A DNA stretch of 64,000 nucleotides. Source: Paenibacillus rubinfantis (GTDB lineage: Bacteria; Bacillota; Bacilli; Paenibacillales; Paenibacillaceae). The notes beneath the pieces were generated by a model, which was not told the DNA's origin, searched no databases, and saw nothing but the letters and a program-made list of their open reading frames with translations. Where the stretch lies: NCBI RefSeq assembly GCF_001486505.1, contig NZ_LN909063.1, positions 248,001 through 312,000 on the forward strand, given 5' to 3'. Shown in pieces: positions 1 to 7,323 of the stretch. Both the position numbers and the translations under genes were made by a program. How positions within the stretch are numbered: the stretch's first letter is position 1; the number at the start of each line of letters is the position of its first letter.

Positions 1-529
1 CGGATTCATAAATCTGATCCTTCGAGAACACTTGCCCCCGATGTAACGCCAAAAATTCGCAGATGGCATATTCGCTTTTGGTCAACGGGATGAAGGTATC
101 CCGCACCCGCATCTCCTTGCCCGACAGGTTGAAATGTACTTCGCCGATCAAGAGAACGCTGCGCCGTTCCCGGCTTTCCCGGCGGAGGTGGGCAGCAATT
201 CGCGCCCTTAACTCGCCTGCGCCAAACGGCTTGATGATATAATCGTCCGCCCCGATGCTTAAGCCTTCCACCAGATCATTTTCCATGGATTTGGCAGTCA
301 GAAACAGGATGGGGCAGTCGACCTTGCTGCGAATTTGCCGGCAGAGGGTGAACCCGTCCAGCTCCGGCATCATCACGTCCAGTACAATCAGGTCAAAGCT
401 TCCCAATTGCAGCGTTAACACATCAGAAGGAGCGGAGAGAGCTGTGACGAGATGTCCTTCTTTTTGCAAAATATTCCGAATCAAGGTCAGTACGGCGGGA
501 TCATCATCTACCGCAAGAATATGGGCCAT
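1..529 (-). CDS. OmpR-family response regulator (partial, 3' end outside window)
   Basis: Reading the complement from an ATG at 529 gives MAHILAVDDDPAVLTLI, a receiver domain with the acidic pair DDD near the start. The phosphoacceptor Asp lies in DLIVLDVMMPELDG and the conserved Lys in the segment GADDYIIKPFGAGEL. A winged-helix effector domain begins around residue 125 (IPLTKSEYAICEFLA) and runs off the window edge, so only about 176 residues are visible. It follows the ABC transporter genes on the same strand after a 33-base gap, the usual place for the regulator of a peptide-antibiotic immunity transporter (LanFEG with LanRK). A histidine kinase would be expected next, outside the window; that is inference. 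Confidence 0.9.
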   Translation of the reverse strand, partial: MAHILAVDDDPAVLTLIRNILQKEGHLVTALSAPSDVLTLQLGSFDLIVLDVMMPELDGFTLCRQIRSKVDCPILFLTAKSMENDLVEGLSIGADDYIIKPFGAGELRARIAAHLRRESRERRSVLLIGEVHFNLSGKEMRVRDTFIPLTKSEYAICEFLALHRGQVFSKDQIYES

Positions 530-562
530 GTTCTATCCCTTCTTTATTGATGAGATCTAAGT

Positions 563-1327
563 TTAGTCCAGCGATCTCGTACCTTCCCATCGCCGGAACC
601 ACACTCCTAAGAATACCATGATTGCCAAGGTTCCTGTAAGACAAGTAAGGATTCCGGGTTCAAGCAAAGAGCTCGCCGGGATCGGGAGGGAGGCAGTGTT
701 CGCGACCCCGTATTGCATCCAAAGGCTAACGAACCGGGCAGCCCAGGCGCAAGGGATATAAATCCAGTTACCATCTCCAAGCCCGGTTAGCAGGAGGGCG
801 GACACGAGGCTCTCCAGAATCCCAAGACCGATGGATGCCCCTTTGCCAAAGCGCAGACCCACGTAGAGGTGCAGGGCATAGAGAAACATACTGCTTCCGA
901 ACAGGAGCCCAGCGGCTTCGATATAGAATGTGAGCCCATACGGCGATTGAGACAATAGATAAAGGAAGCCAACTCCGAACCCCACCGAAGCCAGAATTGT
1001 GCTGCCCAAGCCCAGCAGGAGAAGTACGGTCAGCTTACCAGCCAGGGCGATGAGGCGGTTCGGCAAGGTGAGAAGCTGTTGATAATTTCCGGCGGCAGCC
1101 TCCTGGTCTGCAGCGATGGCACAGATGATACCGATCATCGTTGGAAAAGAAACCGCAAGCACCTGCAAATAACCGCTCACTTTAGAAGCCGGCGTAAACG
1201 GAGTATAGGCGTAATAACCTAAGAAAATCACAATCACGACCAGCGGGACGAGTAAGTGCACCCACAGGGTCGGTTGTCTGTGGAGCTTGATAAGTTCAGA
1301 TCGGAGACAACGGAAGTAGGTGCTCAT
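563..1327 (-). CDS. Lantibiotic immunity-type ABC transporter permease (MutG/EpiG-like)
   Basis: A membrane protein of about 254 residues with six hydrophobic segments, in the ABC-2 permease style of lantibiotic self-protection transporters, which remove antimicrobial peptide from the membrane. I place the start at ATG 1327 (MSTYFRCLRSELIKLHRQ), because GGGAGG lies eight bases upstream; an upstream ATG at 1357 lies inside the previous gene. It begins one base after the stop of the preceding permease, so the genes are translationally coupled. The N-terminal basic stretch before the first membrane segment is typical of MutE/MutG proteins. The subfamily name rests on overall resemblance and gene order (ATPase, E, G), not on a diagnostic residue. 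Confidence 0.8.
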   Translation of the reverse strand: MSTYFRCLRSELIKLHRQPTLWVHLLVPLVVIVIFLGYYAYTPFTPASKVSGYLQVLAVSFPTMIGIICAIAADQEAAAGNYQQLLTLPNRLIALAGKLTVLLLLGLGSTILASVGFGVGFLYLLSQSPYGLTFYIEAAGLLFGSSMFLYALHLYVGLRFGKGASIGLGILESLVSALLLTGLGDGNWIYIPCAWAARFVSLWMQYGVANTASLPIPASSLLEPGILTCLTGTLAIMVFLGVWFRRWEGTRSLD

Positions 1328-1328
1328 A

Positions 1329-2060
1329 TTACTTGGCCTCCCAATGGCGGAATACACGCATCGTCAAGATGCACAGCAGGAAGAACAGGACGAGCGTGAT
1401 CAACACCCCTGGCAAAATCACACTCTTATCCCACAAGGCATCACCTTCGGGAACCGGCAACCCGTTAGGAAGCACGCCGATCGCGGCGCACATCAGCCGA
1501 GACGGAATCGCATAGGGCACAGCCCACCAATACGCAGTCGTAGCCAACAGAACGTTGCAGGCGATGTTCCCCAGCACATTCACGATCATCGTAGCAAACA
1601 TGCCGATCCGGTCGGTTAAGAACAGACAGAGCGGGATCTGCCAAAGGAAGGTCAGAAAGAGCAGCAAGCTGCCCAAAGCGTGATCCGCTAAAGTCAATCC
1701 ACCAGGGAAGACTAGCTCGCTAAGCGCAATCCCGAGCATTAAAATGACCGAGGAAACCAATAACAGCCCGGCGATCACGCCGATTTTACCGAGCCAAATC
1801 TTGGGCAGAGGCACCGGCAATCCGAGGATCGCTCGATATTTTAGCTTTTTGCTGTCTTTTTGGATTACACCCGTGCACATCAAAGTGAGCGCTCCGGGAA
1901 GCAAAAGGGTATACCACCAGTTGTAGCTGGCGATTTGAAAGAACCGTCCGCCCATCAATACTGCGCATAACAGCAAGGTGAGCAGAGGAGCCAACCAGGT
2001 CAGTTTTCTCGTAAAGGTTCGTTTCGTTTTAAGAAATTCTGCACGGAGGTAAGCTTGCAT
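1329..2060 (-). CDS. Lantibiotic immunity-type ABC transporter permease (MutE/EpiE-like)
   Basis: A 243-residue membrane protein starting MQAYLRAEFLKTKRTFTRKL, the basic amphipathic N-terminus usual for MutE/EpiE permeases, followed by about six hydrophobic segments. A longer in-frame reading to 2165 exists, but it overlaps the ATPase gene heavily. ATG 2060 has AAAGGAGA upstream and follows the ATPase stop directly, so it is the better start. It would pair with the 563-1327 permease and the 2062-2772 ATPase as one exporter or flippase. There is no lanthionine synthetase or precursor gene nearby, so a role in resistance to an outside peptide is as likely as self-immunity. Confidence 0.82.
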   Translation of the reverse strand: MQAYLRAEFLKTKRTFTRKLTWLAPLLTLLLCAVLMGGRFFQIASYNWWYTLLLPGALTLMCTGVIQKDSKKLKYRAILGLPVPLPKIWLGKIGVIAGLLLVSSVILMLGIALSELVFPGGLTLADHALGSLLLFLTFLWQIPLCLFLTDRIGMFATMIVNVLGNIACNVLLATTAYWWAVPYAIPSRLMCAAIGVLPNGLPVPEGDALWDKSVILPGVLITLVLFFLLCILTMRVFRHWEAK

Positions 2061-2061
2061 C

Positions 2062-2772
2062 TTATTGATCTCCTTTCTGGTGTTCACGAGCGATTTGCAT
2101 GAACAGGGATTCCAGATGTTCTCCCGGAGCAACGGCCTCTTGATAAGCCAGCACGCCTCCGGCAATAATGCCGATGTGGTCCGCGATTTGCTCTACTTCG
2201 GACAGGACGTGGCTGGACAAGATAACCGTGATCCCCATCTTTGGAAAAGAGCGAATCAGCTCGCGCAGCTCCTGAATGCCAAACGGATCGAGACCGTTGG
2301 TGGGCTCGTCAAGAATCAGCAGCTTGGGGCGGTGGAGCAGGGCAATGGCGATCCCCAGCCGCTGCTTCATTCCCATGGAGAACTGGCCGGCGCGTTTTTT
2401 TCCAGTGTTTGTTAAACCCACTGTCTGCAACACTTCATCGATGCGAATGTCCGGTAGACCAAGAAGTGTAGTCCGCACTTTGAGATTTTCTCGGGCCGTT
2501 AAATTCTCGTAGAGCGGAGGTGACTCAATAAGAGCGCCGATTTGGGATAAATGCTCGCGCGACCAGGGGGCGCCTAGAAATTGAATCTCACCGGAAGTCG
2601 GCCGCAGCATGCCGGTCAGCATTTTAAGCAAGGTGGATTTCCCAGCACCGTTGGGTCCCAGCAATCCGTACACGGAGTTCTCCTGAATCGCGAGCGAGAC
2701 GTTATTGACGGCTTGCTGCCCCTTAAAGCTTTTACATAGGTTCTGCGTCTGCAGAATAAGGTTATGGTTCAT
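2062..2772 (-). CDS. Lantibiotic immunity-type ABC transporter ATP-binding protein (MutF/EpiF-like)
   Basis: A 236-residue nucleotide-binding subunit. Walker A is GPNGAGKST (about residues 40-48), the signature loop is reduced to FSMGMKQRLGIA, Walker B is LLILDEPTNGLD, and the H-loop is SSHVLSE. The FSMGMKQR form is typical of the bacitracin/lantibiotic (BcrA, MutF) subgroup. It is first in a minus-strand operon whose next genes are two permeases and a response regulator. The ATG at 2772 is preceded by AAAAGGATGAG on the coding strand. The promoter should lie in 2773-2873, but I could not pick convincing -35 and -10 boxes there. Confidence 0.93.
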   Translation of the reverse strand: MNHNLILQTQNLCKSFKGQQAVNNVSLAIQENSVYGLLGPNGAGKSTLLKMLTGMLRPTSGEIQFLGAPWSREHLSQIGALIESPPLYENLTARENLKVRTTLLGLPDIRIDEVLQTVGLTNTGKKRAGQFSMGMKQRLGIAIALLHRPKLLILDEPTNGLDPFGIQELRELIRSFPKMGITVILSSHVLSEVEQIADHIGIIAGGVLAYQEAVAPGEHLESLFMQIAREHQKGDQ

Positions 2773-2873
2773 GTGTACTCATCCTTTTCATCCATTCTGG
2801 AACCTATGGTAAGGGGGAATTATAAGAATTTGATAAGGATTGCGGAGCTAATTCGAAATAAAAGAAGCCTGAT

Positions 2874-3290
2874 TTACTCCAACGTAAAATCAAGCTTCAT
2901 CTGAAGATCCGTGCCGCGTTTGAAGTACAAGGTGTACTCTCCGGGTTCCCACTGCAGATTGTTCAGCCGCATTTCAAAGGCTGCTAAGTCCGCCGTCTCT
3001 CTCATGTTCTCAACCTGAAGGATTTCGCTGTCTCCGCGTTTAGTGACATATAACTGAGCCTGACGTAGGCTTTCTTTTTTGTCCGGGTAGATAGCCATAG
3101 CTATGAGTTGGGCATTGTTTTTAAAATGATCCGAATGATCGTTTATTTTAGGAAATTCCTGATTTTGGGTGTATCCGATTTGAAGATCATATTTTGTGTT
3201 CCTGGCGAGTATAGGGTATAGATTTAGAACAAGAATAATTAAGCAGAGAACTCCCAGAGCAGCAAGTATTGGAATAGTTTTCTTGTTCAA
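2874..3290 (-). CDS. Hypothetical membrane-anchored protein, paralogue 1 of 2
   Basis: A 138-residue protein with one N-terminal membrane segment (residues about 7-26) and an extracytoplasmic domain of about 110 residues. It is close to the gene at 4619-5035: the segments YPDKKESLRQAQLYVTKRGD and AAFEMRLNNLQWE are identical in both, while the anchor differs. The domain ends in short beta-strand-like stretches (GEYTLYFKRG, MKLDFTLE). I do not recognise the family. Strong coding agreement between the two copies shows the gene is real. AAAGGAGAGC precedes the ATG. It lies between the lantibiotic-type transporter and a secreted protein on the same strand. Confidence 0.75.
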   Translation of the reverse strand: MNKKTIPILAALGVLCLIILVLNLYPILARNTKYDLQIGYTQNQEFPKINDHSDHFKNNAQLIAMAIYPDKKESLRQAQLYVTKRGDSEILQVENMRETADLAAFEMRLNNLQWEPGEYTLYFKRGTDLQMKLDFTLE

Positions 3291-3389
3291 AAATACGCTC
3301 TCCTTTCGTTACCTTGAAGATTATTAACCAGTTTATAATAATAAGCTGGACTAGGAACCGATTTGAGCAGTTCCTAGTCCAGTTGAAAA

Positions 3390-4301
3390 TTAATATTTAT
3401 TCAAACGTTCGTCACCATTTAGGAAGGTGAAGCTTGAGCAATTATACCCCATATTCTTATACCCTTTATAGTAACCACTGCTTTTAGGTTTGTGATTACA
3501 ATATGAATTTGCTTCATTACTATCATCGCCAGAACCCATTGCTTCTTGTACACAATAGATCCCTTGAATATACCGATTGTATAACGATGGATTACTGAGA
3601 TAAAGCACGCCTCCAGCAACAGCTTTTGTACAATCAGCTCCATTGAAAGGGAAGTTTGCACCATGATCATAGTCTGATTTATTGCAACTTACGTGCCCTT
3701 CAGGCGTTAGCATTTTCATCTTACCTTTACCTTCTCCAAAGTAAGATCCAACTTTTATTCCATTATAATATTGATCGGGATCATAAAATGGAGAGACTAG
3801 TTTATTATTTTCATCTTTACTGATAGTTGAATTCATTTTAACTCCTGCATTTAGAACTAGATTGTTAAAATCCAGATTCAGTTCTAGAGGTATATGATTT
3901 AATCCATAATCTAATGTATATTCCTTTTCAAATACCAAAGAATTAGTGGAATACAGCTGAATTTTGTGAGTTCCGTTAGTCAGGTGGTTAATAAAAAACT
4001 CATTATTAATTATAGGTACTATGCTTTCGTCTATTTTTAGTATCACATTAGGCATACTGATATTTATTTCTGGTATACCATTATTTGATTCTAATATTGC
4101 ATTCTCTTCGGATGTAAGATCAACGCCAATTGACTTATACAAGTCTTGAACTTGCTCTAAAGTTCTACCAGGAAATTTTACAACTGTTTTAACATGACCA
4201 TGAATACTTGAGTCTGTGTTCACTATCTCTTCTGCACTGACTTGAATTGAAAACGAAAGAAGTAAAATAACAGGCAATAAAACTCTTATTAGTTTCTTCA
4301 A
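3390..4301 (-). CDS. Secreted protein of unknown function, cysteine-containing C-terminal domain
   Basis: A 303-residue protein with a clear Sec signal peptide (MKKLIRVLLPVILLLSFSIQ, then VSAEE with a likely cut after VSA). The middle (residues 60-150) is rich in beta-strand-like segments. The last 110 residues hold six cysteines (HVSCNKSD, ADCTKAV, IYCVQEA, SYCNH, YNCSSF) and several Gly/Tyr/Lys-rich stretches, which suggests a disulfide-stabilised or metal-binding domain outside the cell. Its AT-rich coding differs from the GC-richer neighbours, a hint of transfer. It sits between the two 138-aa paralogues on the same strand. I do not recognise the family and assign no activity. Confidence 0.75.
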   Translation of the reverse strand: MKKLIRVLLPVILLLSFSIQVSAEEIVNTDSSIHGHVKTVVKFPGRTLEQVQDLYKSIGVDLTSEENAILESNNGIPEINISMPNVILKIDESIVPIINNEFFINHLTNGTHKIQLYSTNSLVFEKEYTLDYGLNHIPLELNLDFNNLVLNAGVKMNSTISKDENNKLVSPFYDPDQYYNGIKVGSYFGEGKGKMKMLTPEGHVSCNKSDYDHGANFPFNGADCTKAVAGGVLYLSNPSLYNRYIQGIYCVQEAMGSGDDSNEANSYCNHKPKSSGYYKGYKNMGYNCSSFTFLNGDERLNKY

Positions 4302-4618
4302 GATCCTCGAACCTCCTAATTTGGTATATTACTTAACAAATACCATTATAGACCATTAAATAAAGATCTCATATTAAATTAATCACAAAATATACCAATT
4401 ATGGATGTGATCCCGATTCACTTAAAATGGCTAACTCGTAAATTGCAGGAATGAAACAGCCGTGATAGGATTAGGATAGAATAAGGAGCCGGACGACCAT
4501 CCGACTCCCGGTACAACATTTTGGGTGGGAAACCTCCAAAGTGTTTGGATCAATAACCCGCACCCGTGGCGCTAACCTGGGCGGGTTATTTTCGTTCACA
4601 CGACATAACTAGCATTTT
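4302..4618. other. Intergenic region, 317 bases
   Basis: The stretch between the secreted protein gene and the second 138-aa paralogue is AT-rich in its first third, where the promoter of the 4301 gene should lie. It carries one clear inverted repeat near 4551-4590. No open frame with a ribosome site was found. Confidence 0.5.
4551..4590 (-). terminator. Inverted repeat, possible terminator of the 4619-5035 gene
   Basis: AATAACCCGC at 4552-4561 pairs with GCGGGTTATT at 4581-4590 around a 19-base loop. It lies just past the stop of the minus-strand gene that ends at 4619. The T-run is weak on the minus strand and better on the plus strand, so the direction is uncertain. Confidence 0.4.
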
Positions 4619-5035
4619 TTACTCCAATGTAAAATCAAGCTTCATTTGAATATCCGACCCGCGTTTAAAGTACAAGGTGTACTCGCCGGCTTCCCACTGC
4701 AGATTGTTCAGCCGCATTTCAAAGGCCGCTAAGTCCGCTGTCTCTCTCATTTTCTCAACCTGAAGGATTTCACTGTCTCCGCGTTTGGTGACATATAGCT
4801 GAGCCTGCCGCAAGCTTTCCTTCTTGTCCGGATAGATGGCCATGGCGATGAGCCCGGTGTCGTTCTTAAAGTGATCCGAAGGATCGTTGATTCTGGGGAA
4901 TTCTTGGTTTTGGACAAACCCGAGCTGGAGATCATATTTCGTGTTTTTGACCATCGTGGGGTACAGCTTGAGGAAGAGTACGATCATGGCGAGAATCCCT
5001 AGGGGAATCAAGAGCAGCATAGTTCTTCGTTTCAT
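4619..5035 (-). CDS. Hypothetical membrane-anchored protein, paralogue 2 of 2
   Basis: A 138-residue protein with an N-terminal membrane anchor (residues about 5-25) and the same external domain as the protein encoded at 2874-3290. Differences concentrate in the anchor and in a few surface positions (for example QNQEFPRINDPSDH here against QNQEFPKINDHSDH there). Most third-position changes are silent, so both copies look selected. The start ATG at 5035 follows a short frame ending in a TAA at 5041-5043, with GGAGACGAAGGAG upstream. The function is unknown. The duplication on either side of the 3390-4301 gene suggests local amplification. Confidence 0.75.
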   Translation of the reverse strand: MKRRTMLLLIPLGILAMIVLFLKLYPTMVKNTKYDLQLGFVQNQEFPRINDPSDHFKNDTGLIAMAIYPDKKESLRQAQLYVTKRGDSEILQVEKMRETADLAAFEMRLNNLQWEAGEYTLYFKRGSDIQMKLDFTLE

Positions 5036-5040
5036 ATTGG

Positions 5041-5318
5041 TTAGTGCTCCTTCGTCTCCGTTTTTTCACTCTGTTCTTTTGGATCATTTGGAGTCTTCGA
5101 AGAGGGGAGCTTCGCGTAAATAAAAGTCAGCAACCAAAAATGCACCCTAACAATATCGTGACTCCGTAATTTTCGCTGGTTCCAAGCATTAATCCCGTAA
5201 GAATACCGAAGAGAATACACAGAAAAACATCAACGCTCTTATCTCTCCTCAAATTTCCCGCCTCACAATTCGTGCGTAACTTGATACTCCACCCATTTAT
5301 CCATCTACGCCCTCCCAA
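5041..5318 (-). pseudogene. Possible small membrane-protein gene broken by a frameshift
   Basis: On the minus strand an open frame encodes a hydrophobic segment (VFLCILFGILTGLMLG) and ends at a TGA at 5127. One frame over, reading continues from about 5140 as HFWLLTFIYAKLPSSKTPND and ends in SEKTETKEH at 5041, directly before the ribosome site of the 5035 gene. A single-base indel near 5135-5145, within a run of five T on the coding strand, would join the two parts into one small protein. No good start codon with a ribosome site is visible upstream. The reading is tentative. Confidence 0.3.
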
Positions 5319-5399
5319 ATATTAACAACCAAATCTAGTATAAGACATAGAAAAATGGATACCAAGTCATTTCTTCACAGATGTTCTGTTCCCTCTCTC

Positions 5400-6863
5400 T
5401 CAACTATTCTCCTGCAATAGCACCTGCTCGTGAAACAGCGCTTTGATTTCCTCGGTTTGTCCTTTTCGCGCCAGAACGTACAAGGTATCACCGGCTTGCA
5501 GGCGGGTGTGGCCCCTTGGGGTGATCATTTTCTGGTCGCGGATAATGGCGTTGACTAACGAATCCTGCGGCATTTTCAGCTGCCTGAGCTCTTGTCCGTC
5601 TGCGGCGGAATTTTCGCTGACTTGGATTTCTACAATTTCGTGATTGGTTTTGCCCATAGATACCAGCTCTAGTGCATGTGGAACTATGGTTTTCTTGCCT
5701 TCGGACAGGCCTAGAAGATTTGCTAAAGGCGAGATCGTCGCCCCTTGAATTAAAGCGGAGGTCAACACAACGAAGAAGACAACATTGAAAAAGAGGTGGC
5801 CATCTTCAATGCCGGCGATAAGTGGGTAGGTGGCCAGCACGATCGGCACTGCACCGCGCAGTCCGGCCCAAGAGATCAGGAGCTTCTCTTTCACGTTAAA
5901 TTTCATGAACATCGTACTGAGGAAGACACCAATCGGCCGGGCGACAAACATCAATAAGATGGATAACGCCATGCCTTGCCAGATGATATGAATGAGATCA
6001 GCGGGGAAGACCAGAAGTCCAAGCAGAATAAACATGAGGATTTGCATCATCCAGGCAAAGCCTTCGTTAAACCGGAAGATGGAGTGGCGGTAGGTGAGGT
6101 CGGCGTTACCAACCCACATCGCCATGACATAGACGGCAAGAAGTCCGCTCCCTTTGAGCAGGGATGTGGAACTGTAGGTAAAGATCGCAAAAGCCATCGC
6201 TAACACGGGATACAGCCCGGAGGAATCGAGGTTGATTTTGTTGATGCACCAAACCGCGATTTTTCCTAAGAGCAAGCCCATCGCCAACCCCAAGCCCATC
6301 TGCCAGAAAAAACTCAAAATCATCGTGAACATACTAGCGTTCGGGGATTGGATCAGCTGGATGACTGAGACGGTTAAAAAGACAGCCATCGGGTCATTCG
6401 ACCCGGATTCAACTTCAAGGGTGGAGGTGAGCTTCTGCTTGATGTTTTTCTCGCCGAGCACTGCAAATACAGCCGCGGCGTCCGTTGAACCGACGATCGA
6501 ACCAAACAGCATACCTTCCAGCCAAGTGACGTCCAGGATGTATTTTGCGCAAGCCCCAATGACCAGCGTGGTCAGCACAACCCCGAGGGTCGCCAGCGAC
6601 AAGGAAGGAGCCAATACGCCACGGACGTTCTGCCATTTGGTTTGCAGCCCGCCTTCAAACAAGATGACAATCAGTGCCATGATGCCAAAGAGCTGGGTGA
6701 TCACGGCGTTGTCATAGTAAATAAACTTACTTAGGATCATGCCGACAGCAATAAAGAATACGAGGGAAGGCAAGCCGAGCCGCGAGGAAAACTTGGTGGT
6801 AAACACTCCGATGAACAACAGCAGGGAGAAGAGAAGAATCGTATTGTCAATGGTAAAGGGCAA
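5400..6863 (-). CDS. nhaP2: K+/H+ antiporter of the CPA1 family with C-terminal TrkA-C domain
   Basis: A 487-residue protein with about twelve hydrophobic segments of the Na+/H+ exchanger fold (residues 1-390). It includes the conserved ion-site region GSTDAAAVFAVLGEKN and the helix ending ISWAGLRGAVPIVLA. A TrkA-C (RCK_C) domain follows (about 400-480: VEIQVSENSAADGQELRQL and TLYVLARKGQ). In Gram-positive relatives such as CpaA this domain binds c-di-AMP, so control by c-di-AMP is plausible but not shown here. The length and domain order match the NhaP2/CvrA group. It is monocistronic on the minus strand; GAAGGTGATC stands upstream of the start. No ydaO-type riboswitch was seen in the leader. 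Confidence 0.88.
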   Translation of the reverse strand: MPFTIDNTILLFSLLLFIGVFTTKFSSRLGLPSLVFFIAVGMILSKFIYYDNAVITQLFGIMALIVILFEGGLQTKWQNVRGVLAPSLSLATLGVVLTTLVIGACAKYILDVTWLEGMLFGSIVGSTDAAAVFAVLGEKNIKQKLTSTLEVESGSNDPMAVFLTVSVIQLIQSPNASMFTMILSFFWQMGLGLAMGLLLGKIAVWCINKINLDSSGLYPVLAMAFAIFTYSSTSLLKGSGLLAVYVMAMWVGNADLTYRHSIFRFNEGFAWMMQILMFILLGLLVFPADLIHIIWQGMALSILLMFVARPIGVFLSTMFMKFNVKEKLLISWAGLRGAVPIVLATYPLIAGIEDGHLFFNVVFFVVLTSALIQGATISPLANLLGLSEGKKTIVPHALELVSMGKTNHEIVEIQVSENSAADGQELRQLKMPQDSLVNAIIRDQKMITPRGHTRLQAGDTLYVLARKGQTEEIKALFHEQVLLQENS

Positions 6864-7323
6864 ACGATCACCTTCCTTTATCTGCTTGATAACTATATTT
6901 TACCTTTCGACTATGGAGCTCGACAATTCATTTATATGCCTTGTACGGATTTTTTCGACCTTATGTGTTGATTTAATCCATAGATAGATCCATGATAAGT
7001 CATCTTCTATACAAAACTGTCCGTTATTCGACCGCCTTCTGTCCTTTGCATGTCCGCTTATAGACCGATAGAGCTGGATGATAAAGAATAAAATGTTAGT
7101 GTCGGTCACATAACATTAACTTTGTAGGGCTGCGATAGATTTATCGTGGTTCTTTTTTTATTGCAATTAAGGGCACTGCAATGAGAAGAGCAAGGTTCGG
7201 AAGGGAGGTGATGAAGTTGAGCTAAGAACATGTAGGTACAATATTCCTATTTATCAACTAAATAGGAGATCCGATAAGAGATATGAATCAAAAATCCTTA
7301 ATATGGAAGGAGAGGGAAATTGT
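6864..7323. other. Divergent intergenic region between the antiporter and the RHS partner gene
   Basis: 460 bases with no convincing gene. It must hold the promoter of the minus-strand antiporter and that of the plus-strand repeat protein. An 8-bp perfect inverted repeat, TCCTATTT (7245-7252) and AAATAGGA (7260-7267) with a 7-base loop, sits just upstream of the repeat protein and may be an operator. A strong GGGAGGTG at 7203-7210 precedes only a mini-frame of a few codons. An open frame on the minus strand at 6900-7109 has no homology signal I can see. Confidence 0.5.

Noticed and set aside
6900..7109. A 69-codon open frame on the minus strand upstream of the antiporter
   Set aside because: No ribosome site and no recognisable pattern; it covers the likely promoter region.
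6864..7323. c-di-AMP (ydaO) riboswitch before the K+/H+ antiporter
   Set aside because: I could not find the conserved ydaO core in the leader on the minus strand.
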